Of a stretch of 64,000 nt of DNA, positions 19,335 to 29,575 are shown in pieces (position 1 is the stretch's first letter; every line of letters begins with the position of its first letter). Source of the DNA: Tillandsia leiboldiana (Eukaryota > Streptophyta > Magnoliopsida > Poales > Bromeliaceae); assembly GCA_029204045.2 (NCBI GenBank), contig CM055063.1, positions 39,713,562-39,777,561 on the forward strand. The letters run 5' to 3'. The notes beneath the pieces are model-generated. The model did not search any database and had not been told where the DNA came from. It worked only from the letters and a program-made list of their open reading frames with translations. The position numbers were made by a program, and so were the translations under genes.

Positions 19335-20010
19335 ACAACTCGTATACTCTAACGATGCGACTAACACTCGTGTCCAAGTCGGAAACGACAACCCTCGACT
19401 TGCACGACTGTTCCGCAAATACCTGATAGTAAGGATACGATATCTTTGCATTCGGAAGCGTAAAGGGCATTCCGTAGTTCATTGGGAGAAACCAACCCAC
19501 CTGCGATCAATCCGCGAAAACCGTGCACCATACGGAGGTCCCGACGCGATCCCGCAGCTCCACGCGGCAAAACACGCACCACCGGCCACGCGAGAAGCTA
19601 ACACAATGCCACAACTACGAGACAAGAAGAGGGACCGGAATCAGAAAACATGCGGCTACAACCGCGCTCACAAAGGCGAGAAAAACCCATCCGGCGACGG
19701 GAAACGCCGCGCGTTGCGCGGAAAACCCATCGCGCACTCACGCCGCGGCGCGTCGCCGAGTCGCAGCCTGCGCGGCCAAAGCGGCGCAGCTGCACGGCCC
19801 CCAAAAACCCAGCCGCGCGGCGCTGACCCAGCCGCCCGCGCGGCGCCCAGCAAGCCCGAAACAAGCAGAGGCTTCCGCGGGGATCCAAATCAACCCGAAC
19901 TCCTCTGTAAACACAAATGGGACACATCCAAGGCAAACTCCTCCGCACCACACCATCCTGCAAGGTCGGTGCGTCGTCCAAATCCCGGTGTTCTACAGCG
20001 TGACACTTTT

Positions 20011-20280
20011 CATCCAAATCAATTGAGTTGAACAACTACCTGCTAAAATGTATTCCGCTTCGGCAGTCGAGAGTGCAATGCAGTTTTATTTTTTACTATG
20101 CCATTCAACAAGACAATGGCCAAGATAAAAACATGCACCACTCGTACTTTTTCGATCATCCACTGTTCCAGCCCAATCGGCATCTGAGTATCCTATTATG
20201 TCGAGAGTTGTGCCCATGGTATACCAAATTCCGAAATTTAATGTTCATTTGACGTACCGGATGACCTTTTCACCGCTTTC
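20011..20280 (-). pseudogene. Sire1 RNase H, N-terminal part
   Basis: Minus-strand frames show GYSDADWAG, DDRKSTSGACF and the end of a STAEAEY motif, the standard signature of copia RNase H. A one-base deletion near 20283, just after the KAVKR motif, shifts the frame out of RT, and a further shift lies near 20100. Coding is interrupted at 20011 by Tk2 and resumes at 1996. Confidence 0.88.
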
Positions 20281-21119
20281 AGGTGAACCTCCTTTGGTGC
20301 TGATTGATATCTCGCGCAAATCCCAACACTAAAGGATATGTCCGGGCGACTAGCCGTGAGATAGAGTATACTTCCAATCATGCTGCGATAAAGCTTCTCG
20401 TCTACACTTTCACTGAGAGATTCACTTCCTAATCCCTTGTTGCTAGTTCCCATTGGAGTCGGAAAGTCTTTAGAATTTTCTAATCCGAATTTCTTCACCA
20501 ACTCCTTTGCATACTTGGATTGGCAGAGATGAATCCCTTCTTCACTTTGTTTAACTTGCAATCCAAAAAGATATGTTAGCTCGCCCATCATGGACATCTC
20601 AAATTCGCTTTCCATGGTTTCAGCGAATTTTGAAGCATCATTGTTTCTTGTTGCACCGAATACAATGTCATCGACATAGATTTGTTCCACAATAAAGTTA
20701 TCCTGAAAATGCTTCACAAAGAGTGTCCGATCCGCTCCCCCTAGAGTATAGCCCTTTTCCAAAAGGTGCTTTGTCAACCTTTCATACCATGCTCGCGGTG
20801 CTTGTTTTAGACCGTAAAGAGCCTTTTTCAATCGAAAAACATGGTTAGGTAGTTTATGGTCAATGAAACCTTTCGGTTGAGCCACATAAACTTCCTCATT
20901 TAGAAAACCATTAAGAAAGGCGCACTTAACGTCCATTTGAAAAAGTTTAATTTTAAAATGACAAGTAATGGCGAAAAGGATGCGAATTGACTCGAGACGA
21001 GCTACTGGGGCGAACGTCTCATCAAAGTCTATACCTTCAATTTGTGAATAGCCCTGAGCAACTAGGCGTGCTTTGTTCCTGATGATGGTACCATCCTCGT
21101 TTTTCTTGTTCTTGAAAAT
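20281..21119 (-). pseudogene. Sire1 reverse transcriptase
   Basis: Copia RT copies element RNA into DNA in the cytoplasmic particle. Visible in order on the minus strand: ARLVAQGYSQ and FAPVARLESIR at the N-terminus, MDVKCAFLNGFLNEEVYV, LKKALYGLKQAPRAWYERL, the catalytic YVDDIVFGAT (two aspartates) and the GSILYLTASRPDI block. The domain is open from 21119 to 20283, but a TGA at 21120-21122, where family members have tryptophan, separates it from integrase. It is non-functional as part of a polyprotein. Confidence 0.93.
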
Positions 21120-22574
21120 TCACTTAGTACTAATTATGTTGTGTTGCTTCGGAGGCTTCGTTAGTTCCCAGACTTTGTTTCTTTCGAATTGATGGAGCTC
21201 TTCCTGCATTGCTTCAATCCAATAATCATCCTGAAGAGCTTCATCAACATTCTTTGGTTCTATCATGGAGACGTAACATGCAACTCCACAAACTAATTGT
21301 CTCCGAGTCCTGACTCCTTCTTGTGGGTCTCCAATGATATTTGACTCTGGATGATCCTTGGAGATACGTAGTGTTTGAGGTAACGGAGTGCTCGGAGATA
21401 TGTGTGATGATTCCTGCACATCAGATAAACTAGAAGTACCATGAGATGCATCAACATTATCGGAAGAATTATTATGAGAAGATGCATTTACAGGAGTATC
21501 ATCATCAAGAGACATATCAGGGGTAGATTTATCAGATGAAAAATGAAAAGCTTCATCTACTTTAACATTAAAAGATTCTACCATCGTTTTAGATTCGAGA
21601 TTAAAAACCCGATATGCTCTACTGTTTGTAGAATAACCCATGAAAATTCCTTCGTCACTTCGAGAGTCGAATTTTCCAAGATTTTCGCGATCACGTAAAA
21701 TATAACATCGACTCCCAAAGATTAGAAAATATTTGATATTTGGTTTTCTACAGAACCATAGCTCATATGGTGTATTTAAAATACCCGGGCGCAAATACAC
21801 TCGATTAATTACATAGACCGCGGTGTTGACTGCTTCAGCCCAAAAATGTAACGGGAGTTTCCGGCTGTGAAGCATAACACGCGCCATCTCTTGTACAACC
21901 CTGTTTTTGCGCTCGACTACACCATTCTTTTGAGGTGTATAGGGTGCAGAGAATTCATGTTTTATGACATTGGAAGTGCAAAAATCAATGAATTTAGAAT
22001 TTATAAATTCTCCACCTCTATCACACCGAACACGAACGATCTTTTCATTTTTCTCAATCATAACACGATGACATATCTCATGAAAAGAATCGAAAGTATC
22101 CGCTTTCTCTTTTAAAAATGTTACCCATGAATATCTAGAGAAATCATCAACCAAAGGAAAAAAGTACCATTTACCTCCCAAACTTGGTTGACGAGTCGGT
22201 CCCATTAAGTCCATGTGCAGTAATTCTAATGGTCGTTTGGTTCCCACGTGGTTCAAGTTCTTGTGTGTGGCCCTTGATTGTTTTCCCTTTTGATAACCTC
22301 CACACACAATGTTTTCTTTAAAAGATAGTTTAGGAACTCCCTTAACCACGTCTTTATTTGAAATTCTAGCTAGTTCCTTAAAATTTATGTGACCTAGTCT
22401 TTCGTGCCAAAGAGTTTCATTTTCAAGTGACACTAGGTTACAATGTTCAGGAATTTTGTTAGGAACTACATAGCAATTATTTTCAGACCTAACCCCTTTC
22501 AAAAAGAATAAATGATTTACATCAGTTACAAGACATTCTATTGCAGAAAAGTTAAAGGCAAGGGAAGAATTCAC
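21120..22574 (-). pseudogene. Sire1 integrase
   Basis: Copia integrase inserts the DNA copy into the host chromosome. The frame shows the zinc-binding region (LWHERLGHINF), where the CxxC pair is damaged (CGGYQKGKQ instead of a second cysteine). The catalytic core follows with aspartates in HMDLMGP and RCDRGGEF and glutamate in VVERKNR, then GSRCYILRDRENLGKFD and GIFMGYS. A serine-rich linker (about 21350-21560) leads toward RT. No protease signature is found between this and gag, so the protease was lost by deletion near 22560. It ends with the TGA at 21120-21122. Confidence 0.93.
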
Positions 22575-23120
22575 CTTTGCGCACCCAAACCTTACAAGTT
22601 TTGGAATGCGTTGGCAATGGTTGTGAAGTTATTCTCCTTGGTGAAAGCGTCTTGTTTGATTGATCGCTTTTCTTTGATGACGTCGTCTTGTTAGGTAAAC
22701 TACCAAGGCTCTTTTCCTTTGAAAAATTCTCCTTTGATTTTCGGGGGATGACCTTTTTGGTAGTTATTGCAAGAGGCGCTTGTTTTGATCGTTTCGCTCC
22801 AATCTTGCAATCTCTTCTTATGTGCCATGCAAAACCACAACGAAAACATACCTTTGTACTTGCTGAACCCGAAGTAGGTGAGCTAGTCTTGTTGTTGTTG
22901 AATGCATTGATTTTCGTCGGAGGAGGAGACGCCGACTGAGGCGCAAAAATTGTTTCACTCGAACTAGGACTGTTTCCAGTTCGATCGTATCCAAGGCCCA
23001 AACGATTTGTTTGACCAAGACCAAGCATCTTATCCAACTTGCTCATTCCTGAAGAAAATCGCTTCAAATCATCCTTAAGTTGGAATATGGTCTTCGTCAT
23101 TTCCATCTTTTCTTGACGAG
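22575..23120 (-). pseudogene. Sire1 gag, C-terminal part with zinc knuckle
   Basis: Minus-strand frame with a LGLGQTNRLGLGYDRTG segment typical of Sirevirus Gag, then an intact CCHC knuckle CFRCGFAWHIRRDC for RNA binding, then a basic, serine-rich tail. Upstream it is cut at 23120 by Tk1b; the rest of gag continues at 32956. Sire2 has the homologous segment at 62930-63110. Confidence 0.85.
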
Positions 23121-24796
23121 TGTAAGACCTGGCTTTTCCGTTACCCTTTCCGTTACCCCTTTCTTACGACTGTCCGACTGTGGGACAATTTTTTAGTGTT
23201 TTTCCGGAAAGTCCATCGGGACTCGCGGACATTTTTAGGCGGAAGGGCTCGCGAAACGGAGAACGGGGACGCGATCGGTTTCGCATTCCGACTCCCGGTT
23301 CCCCCAGAATAAATTTTTGAAGTTCGGACCCCTTTAGGCGCCCCGGGATCCGTGCGATTGGATGACACGCTTCTCGAGACAATCTTAGCCGCCAATTGTT
23401 ATTAGGGTTTCCTTAAAACCGGGGGCCGTAGGGTTTTTCTTTTCCCTCTTGGTTTTCTCTCTTGACGGCTAGGGTTTAAGGCGGCGCTTTTAAGAAAGAA
23501 AAAAGAGGAACCCAAATCGATATTTCCTCTCTTTTCAAGAAGCGGCGCAAACGAGACGAGAGATGGGGAGATGCCTCCCTGCGAGAGTGATCGAGCGAGG
23601 AACGGGCGACCCTCTTTCCTCCTTCTCCCCCACCGGCGAAAACAAGGTGAGCGGTTCGGGTCTCCCCGGTTATTGTTTCGATGTGAGATTTTCCTTTTGT
23701 GGTTGTCTTGGGCATTACTTGGTGTTGAACGGGAGGCCGCCGCCGCCGTCGTTGAACGGGAGGCCGCCGCCGCCGTTATCATGCCCCCGGGGTCGTCGCC
23801 GGAGTCGCACGGGAGCGGAAACGGAGTCGAAATCGCGCAACCGGAGCCGCGTGGGGGGCGAAATTAGGGTTTACTGTTCCCTTCCGTACGGCTTCAGGCC
23901 GCGCGGTCCACCAGGCCACCCGTGCACCCGCCGCACGCCCGCACGGCCAGGAGGGGCGGACCCGGCGCACGGGCGCGTGCACCAGCCCAGCCCAGGCTGC
24001 GCGGTGCACCCGCCAAGCGTGCACCCGGCGCTCGCCCCCGCAGCCCGGTAGTGAGGACCCGGCTCACGGGCGCGTGCACCAGCCCGGCCCAGGCCGCGCG
24101 GTGCATGCACCAGGCGTGCACCCGGCGCTGCCGCCTCGGCAGGGAGCGCGTGAGCCCGGTGCGCGCTCTGTCGTGCACCGGCCCGGCCCATTCCATTTGG
24201 TGCACGCCCCCGGGGTGAGCCCGGTTTACGCTGCCGCTTCCTCTGAGCCGTGAACCCGGTCCACGCCTGGACCCGTGCACCAGACTACAGCTCGGAAGCC
24301 CGGGAGCTCCGTTTTTGGCCCGAATCGCCCCGTTTTTGAGTGTTTTTGACTACGACGATGTTTTTAACAATACTTTTCCTACCTTAGTTTTTCGGGCGCA
24401 AGGTGGGGGGAACTTCTGACTGGAATTTTCCCGCACACCCTTTTCTTCGCGTTCCAGGTGGGTACCCCTTAGAACCTCTTTATGCACAGTTTCGTTGTTA
24501 CTATGTTTATTTTGTTGAGGGGTTTGGTGGGTGATGTGGACCTCCGGATTTACGGCTGTCGCGGTAGAAGACCGGGCGGGCAGTTCGCCCTACCCAAACA
24601 AAGGTAGGGTAGTTCGGGACATACTAGCGTTGGGGACGGTGATCGACGTGACCTTTCAGAATATTAAAGTTCAACTTGTGGAATATTGTTAACTCCGGTA
24701 AGGGTTTGTGTTTTATTATCTTTATAGTATGGCGACTATGGGTCGCTGTAGGGACTCTTCCATTGTCTTGGTTTCCGGAGTTATGGGAAAAGGGGT

Positions 24797-25348
24797 AAGA
24801 TCTTAGTAATTGCATGATTACATTTGCTAACCCTGTTAAAGCTATTGAGTGGGTATTTGGTTGCCGAGGCAGGTGCTCGGTCTGGTTCGCCGAGGTTGGT
24901 GCTCGGATGAGGCTCGAGATTTTCTACACGCACAAAGATCTTAGTAATTGCATGTTTACATTTGCTAACCCTGTTAAAGCTATTGAGTGGGTATTTGGTT
25001 GCCGAGGCAGGTGCTCGGTCTGGTTCGCCGAGGTTGGTGCTCGGATGAGGCTCGAGATTTTCTACACGCACAAAGATCTTAGTAATTGCATGTTTACATT
25101 TGCTAACCCTGTTAAAGCTATTGAGTGGGTATTTGGTTGCCGAGGCAGGTGCTCGGTCTGGTTCGCCGAGGTTGGTGCTCGGATGAGGCTCGAGATTTTC
25201 TACACGCACAAAGATCTTAGTAATTGCATGTTTACATTTGCTAACCCTGTTAAAGCTATTGTGTGGATATTTGGTTGCCGAGGCAGGTGCTCGGTCTGGT
25301 TTACCGAGGTTGGTGCTCGGATGAGGCTCGAGATTTACTACACGCACA
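24797..25348 (+). repeat. 138-bp tandem repeat in Tk1b LTR, four units
   Basis: Units start at 24797, 24935, 25073 and 25211 with AAGATCTTAGTAATTGCATG. Units 2 and 3 are almost identical; unit 4 is more diverged at its end. Each holds two CCGAG...CTCGG hairpins. The 3' LTR carries the same array at 31252-31803. Confidence 0.96.
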
Positions 25349-25472
25349 CCCGCGGTTTGGCCACCGCAAAGGGTGTGCTTTTCCGAAAAAGTGGTACGTT
25401 GACCCGTGTACCCCACGCGGCGGTGGCGTTAGGAATGGGGGCCCCCATGGGTGGGGGGTGTGAGCGGTGATG

Positions 25473-25625
25473 TCGAGGCAGGTGCTCGGCGGCCGAGGCA
25501 GGTGCTCGGCGGTGGGCATCGGGGAAGGTGCCCGATGTTGTTTTGATACAGGGTGTGGTTATGGTGGATGATGCATGGGAGGGATGGTTGCTCCGGTGTT
25601 TGTGGTTGCCGGGGGAGGTGCCCGG
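25473..25625 (+). repeat. Hairpin series after the 138-bp array
   Basis: Consecutive hairpins share a seven-base loop of GNNGGTG type but have different stems: CCGAG/CTCGG (near 25492), CATCGGG/CCCGATG (near 25517) and CCGGG/CCCGG (near 25607). The loop is constant while both arms change together. Confidence 0.6.
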
Positions 25626-26333
25626 TTATGCTTGCACAAGGTTCTGCATTGTATTGTTTGCAAGAGGTTCTGCATTATATTGTTTGCACTGGGTGCTACA
25701 TTGTTGATTGCTCTGGTTTTTATCGTGGTTTGCCTTTCTTTAGCCCGTATTGTTTTTAATACTGTTTCTGGTCACTGACTCCCCACTCCGTGACAGGTTC
25801 ACCCAGTCCGTCCGGGGTCGAGCGCTAGGGCACCGGAGAGGCCGCAAGAGTGCTGTTCTGACTTTGATCGAACTTCAGACACAGTGACCCTTCTTTTCCC
25901 TTTATCTTTTATTACTCATGTAGTTAGTTGTGGTTTGCGATACCCCCGTGGGGTCGAAGTGGATGTTGCCCTTTTTCCTTTTTGAATAATTGAATGAATA
26001 CTACGTTCTCTCTTACTTGGCCGTTTTGAACGATGAAAAACAAAGAAAACCGTTTGCGAAAACTACTTTTAAAACGTGGGTGTCGTGTGGGCACCGAGCT
26101 TTATAAACCTTGTGGGATTTATGTGTTTGCGAACTGTTTTCACAAACGAGGGCATCGTGTGGATGCCGCTTTCAAAACCTTGTGATTATTTATCCTTTCA
26201 AAACACCGGCCTCTATGCTCTAAGTGAATGCTAGAATGTCATGTGAATTGTTTGGTTGTATGTGTACGAGACCCCAACTGATGTGGTTAGAGATTGTATG
26301 TACTACGCCTTGTGAGACACTTTGTAGTTGAGA

Positions 26334-26392
26334 CGCCGTGCATGTACAAAGGAGACTCTGCGCGTTTGCAGAGTGAATTTGTGTATGCGGCG
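26334..26392 (+). other. U5 stem of Tk1b 5' LTR
   Basis: 26334-26337 plus 26340-26350 pair with 26378-26392 (15 pairs, two of them G-U) around a GT bulge. The inner stem ACTCTGC/GCAGAGT is at 26355-26361 with 26368-26374. Compared with 721-779, an A-T pair has become G-C at the bulge-proximal position. Confidence 0.6.
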
Positions 26393-26508
26393 GGTCTGGA
26401 CACGCGCCGGGGAGTATTGTTTTACAAAAAAAAATATATGGCTGAATCAGGGGCATCGGTGGCTCCTCTTCCGCGCGATTCGAACCCCCGGGGCGTGACA
26501 GATTAAGA

Positions 26509-26519
26509 TGGTATCAGAG
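26509..26519 (+). other. Primer binding site, Tk1b
   Basis: TGGTATCAGAG begins 8 bases after the LTR end and matches initiator Met-tRNA except for a final A in place of C. Confidence 0.88.
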
Positions 26520-26686
26520 AGGTAAACTTTAACCACAACAGTCGGGGCCCAACATCCACGGGGCGCAATACACTAACTACTGATTAATAAAGTGAACTGG
26601 GGGATTTAATTTTAGTACGTCTGTAGGTCGTGGTGCTAGACCCGATAGGTCTAGGGTTGACTTGGTTTCTTTGTATGTAGCGATTA

Positions 26687-27367
26687 ATGGCCCGAAAGGG
26701 GTTATCAGCGGAGAACGCAGGGGCAGAAAGTACGGTGCCAATAGCGGCGGAGTATCAGCTGCTCCGACAACAACTACAAGAGGTGGCCGGGCAGTTGGCA
26801 ACCCTTATGGAACAAATGCGGCAGTGGGCGCAACAGTCGACATTACCAATGGAGGTCGCCCAGGCTTCTTTGCCCGGACCAACCGCACCAGTGACGAGAC
26901 CGTCGGTGGCGGTCAGCGAGACTACGGTTGCCCCTTCTCCGACCTCGGTGACCGAGATACCGTCGGTTCATCCGACGACGCCTTCAGCAGCACTAACACC
27001 AGCAACTTCGGGACTTATGCCGGGGGCCACTGTTGGAGCTCCCTTGGGAGAGACCGTGGTGACACCTATCCCCAGAATGACCGCCGTTACTGCGAGGGCA
27101 CCGCCCTTCCATCTTGGACCACGTTCCGAGAAAAACTGTTTGAGGAATTTCTCTCCGACAGCATCAAACAGCAGATGGAAGATGACCGGAAGCACATCAA
27201 GAAAGGAAGTCAGACAGTTACGGGTTATCAACGGGCAAATTGTGAGGTTGACCAAATGTGTTCCCCCTGTTATAAGAGATGAATCTCACAAAGCCCGTCT
27301 TTTTGTGAATGGTTTACGAAGCGATATCTACAAGGTGGTGCAAACGGCGGATTTGCACACCTTCTAG
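26687..27367 (+). pseudogene. Tk1b gag remnant
   Basis: The ATG at 26687 corresponds to the gag start of Tk1c (41910): both begin MAR and share the LRRQL/LRQQL coiled-coil-like segment and a proline/threonine-rich linker. The downstream part ends with VIRDESHKARLFVNGLRSDI, as in Tk1c, but the central Gag domain is missing by deletion (compare 42350-42590) and the frame shifts around 27060-27250. A stop follows at 27365-27367. Gag normally assembles the particle; this copy cannot. Confidence 0.8.
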
Positions 27368-27559
27368 GAGGTGGTCGATAGAGCCACCACAGTGGAGCAC
27401 GAATTTGCGAGTTCACGAGCCCGACGGGAGAGCTCAGATTGCGGCGGGGATAAGAAGCGAGCTCGACCTTGTTTTGGAAAGGAGCATACCAAGAGGAGCC
27501 GGCCTCCTAAATACCTGAGATGGCAATAAGGAACCACGAATGCGCCGACGGGAGGACAA

Positions 27560-27760
27560 TGGTCGGTGGACAAGTCTTGCATCAATTGCGGTGGAATACA
27601 CCAAGTGACCGAATGTCCCCAGAAGCAAGACCACCGTTTTCGATGCGGCAAACCGGGGCGCCATTGTTTCAACTGCCCCTCGGAAACAGGGACATCACCC
27701 GTAGCAGCATCCCACCCCTCCCCCTCGCTTCATGTTTCTCCCTACCATAGATATTAGAAG
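27560..27760 (+). pseudogene. Tk1b zinc-knuckle remnant
   Basis: The plus-strand frame shows CINCGGIHQVTEC followed by RFRCGKPGRHCFNC, the position of the Gag nucleic-acid-binding CCHC knuckle. The first cysteine and the histidine spacing of the second motif are altered. It is isolated from gag by stops. Confidence 0.7.
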
Positions 27761-28229
27761 AAATCCCATCGTAGAGATAAGTTCGGTCGGATCCTCCGGC
27801 TACCCCTCGAGGCAGGCGGCTGTACTCCTTCCTGCCCAGCGAGGGCGAGACGGGTTCTTAGTCTCTAAGGACTAATGAGGTTTTCGTTAAAAGTTAACGG
27901 CATCACGCTTGGGGCCGACAGTCGCGGCAATCTTTAAGTGGTAGTTGACTGCTTGAAGTTCCAAGTGCGTCTCCGGGAACCAGACTTACCGAAAAACAGC
28001 CTTACGAACTCGGAGTGGTCGACATGAGTTCACGGTCATACCGTTCAGACTCGTTAACGCACCAGCGGTATTCACAGGCATGATGAATAGGATACTCAAG
28101 CCCTCCTTAGACCAGCCGGTAATGGTCTTATAGTGGACGTTCCGATCTACTCTCACAACGGACAAGGGGTATGGGGAACACTCGCGAGTAATCCCCTAGA
28201 CCCTCCAGGATCAGCAACCATATGCCAAA

Positions 28230-28420
28230 CTCATAAAGTGTGAGTTTTGGCTCCGTGAGGTGGACTTTTTGGGGCATACCGTTTCGACATATGGAATTGT
28301 AGTGGATCCGAGGAGGATCGAGTCGGTGGCCAACTGGGCTCGGCCAACAACGGTGACGGAGATCCGAAGCTTCTTAGGACGGGCAGGCCATTACAGACGC
28401 TTCATGGGAGGCCACTTCCC
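28230..28420 (+). pseudogene. Tk1b reverse transcriptase C-terminal remnant
   Basis: Encodes a short stretch equivalent to Tk5 51955-52130: a CEFWLREVDFLGH-like start, then VDPRRIESVANWARP and SFLGRAGHYRRF. The catalytic part and RNase H are absent or unreadable. Between 27760 and 28230 I see only decayed protease/RT-like DNA with no usable frame. Confidence 0.75.
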
Positions 28421-28699
28421 TAAATCGACTAACCCAAAGTGGGTAGAGGTTCGTCTGGACAGCCCAGTGCCAAAGGAGTTTCAAAGAACTTAAAGACAGA
28501 CGCACACAGGCGCCAGTGCTCATACAGCCGAAGCCCGGAAAGGACTATAAGATCTAGTCTGACGAATCTCCAAGATGATCTTGGGAGACCCAACGACGGA
28601 CACGTAACTACAACTGGTGCAAGACAGCATGTCCTCGGAGCAAGGCGGAATTTTTACGAGTGACTCAGGGATGTAATAAGGTTCCGGGGACGAATTCGT

Positions 28700-28920
28700 G
28701 TGCCCGATAAGCTAGAAACGAGGGAAGAAAATCTAGCCAAAGTATACAACACCTCCTATACCGCGCATTCCGGAGGTACAAAGAGGTGCAGGGATCTATG
28801 GCAGACCTTCTGGTGGCCCAAATCGAAAGAGCGATGTGGCACAAATTGTGGCGCAATTTTTGGTGTGCCAACAGGTGAAAGCGAACATCAGCGACCGGCA
28901 GGGGAAAGCAGATGTTTCGG
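28700..28920 (+). pseudogene. Tk1b integrase zinc-region remnant
   Basis: Two frames together show an AHSGGTKRCRDL segment and a FLVCQQVKA segment, matching Tk5 VHPGGTKMYRDL and CLTCQQVKAEH (52950-53070), the HHCC zinc region of gypsy integrase. A frameshift separates them. No catalytic core remains. Confidence 0.7.
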
Positions 28921-29039
28921 CTACGAGGGAGGTAGTAGCAAGGAAGACCTCGTACAAGAGAAATTTTGGCCACGACCCCAGAGGAACCCTTAGAAGTAAT
29001 GCTTCGTACCCTCCTGCCCAATAAGGAGGTGAAGACTTA

Positions 29040-29575
29040 GTTGTTTTTTTTTGTTGGCTATTTAGTTAAGGGTTAAATAGGTCCAACTTCCGGCCTTGTG
29101 ACAATAGACCCGAGGCGTTGTAACAGTACGCCTTAGACGTCCAGGTGAGGTGAGACGGGCCAAGACCCGAGGCGTTGTAACAGTACGCCATAGACGTCCA
29201 AGTGGGTTGAGTCAGGACAAGATCGCTGGCGGTGGGACAGAACGCCTTAAGTAAATGAGTTGCGTATTGCTAATGGTTCGAGCTCTTGGGATTGTTGGTT
29301 GGCGTCAATGACCCGATATTCGGGATGTTGGAGCGCGTAGGCCCGGTGACATACCGGTTGGCTTTACTGCCAAACCTCGATGCGGATCTTAGCACGAGAG
29401 GACAAAAAGGTTGCGCAACCGGACGATCCCCCTATGGGAAGGCGCTGTGAAGCAACCAGGAAGAAGGTGAGGTAACTTAGGAACCAGAGTCAAGATGGGG
29501 GAGTGCTACCCGGACCTCTTCGCCGCAGGCGGGAGTTAAGTTTCGGGGACGAAACTTGTTTTTATTGGTGAGTGA
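29040..29575 (+). other. Tk1b 3' untranslated region with pre-PPT hairpin
   Basis: Holds two copies of a 57-base repeat starting GACCCGAGGCGTTG (29107 and 29164), unassigned sequence, and the hairpin GTTTCGGGGACGAAAC at 29540-29555. The expected polypurine tract is degenerate: GGTGAGTGA precedes the LTR at 29576, unlike the GGGGGAGGA of Tk2 and Tk5. Confidence 0.75.

Larger units (their letters stand above)
11403..19997 (-). mobile_element. Tk3: non-autonomous Tekay-like gypsy element in Tk2
   Basis: On the minus strand the element begins TGTAGAACACCGGG and ends CCCGGGGCGTGACA. GCGTG at 11398-11402 and 19998-20002 is its target duplication, lying in the last bases of Tk2 LTR 3. LTRs of 1730 bp (11403-13132) and 1742 bp (16318-19997, excluding the CACTA and its TGA repeat) flank a 3.2-kb internal region with decayed gag and protease only. 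The LTRs differ by about seven substitutions and three extra GATA units, so insertion is recent. The final 100 bases closely match Tk4. Confidence 0.93.
16318..19997 (-). repeat. Tk3 LTR (5' copy), split by a CACTA transposon
   Basis: 16318-16670 continues at 18609 after the CACTA and one copy of TGA. The GATA tract is longer here (about 18692-18732). The minisatellite is at 18986-19334. Differences from the other LTR are few (for example GACTCG against GACTCA near 16565, and GATATC against GATACC near 19440). Confidence 0.93.
1997..20005 (+). mobile_element. Tk2: composite non-autonomous Tekay-like gypsy element
   Basis: The element begins TGTGATGACC and ends GCGTGACA, flanked by CTTTT at 1992-1996 and 20006-20010. 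Its layout is unusual: truncated LTR (1997-3171), 3' end of an internal region (3172-3503), full LTR (3504-7081), 1.77-kb internal region (7082-8851), and a third LTR (8852-11402 plus 20003-20005) interrupted by Tk3. No intact coding sequence remains, so it behaves as a large retrotransposon derivative needing proteins in trans. The terminal 100 bases, leader motif and PPT context match Tk5, the likely source family. The LTR-internal-LTR-internal-LTR order suggests unequal recombination after insertion. Confidence 0.9.
23121..26500 (+). repeat. Tk1b 5' LTR (3380 bp)
   Basis: Begins TGTAAGACCTGG and ends CCCCCGGGGCGTGACA. Contents in order: an AAG/GTGAGC donor-like site at 23646/23647, a GC-rich part (23880-24260) with GTGCACC motifs and a roughly 97-base direct repeat, a tandem 138-bp repeat (24797-25348), hairpins (25473-25625), a GTGACAGG block (near 25793) and the U5 stem (26334-26392). 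ORFs across it are open on both strands and are not genes. Confidence 0.94.

Noticed and set aside
23894..24280. Arg/Ala/Gly-rich ORFs in the Tk1b LTR GC block as a host gene fragment
   Set aside because: Both strands are open, a direct repeat underlies them, and the same sequence is in both LTRs.
24781..25470. Opposing ORFs of 211 and 218 codons over the 138-bp repeat (and their copies at 31236-31925)
   Set aside because: Same effect: 138 is a multiple of three. The repeat units of 30, 138 and 159 bases all being divisible by three is noted, but with three cases it may be chance.
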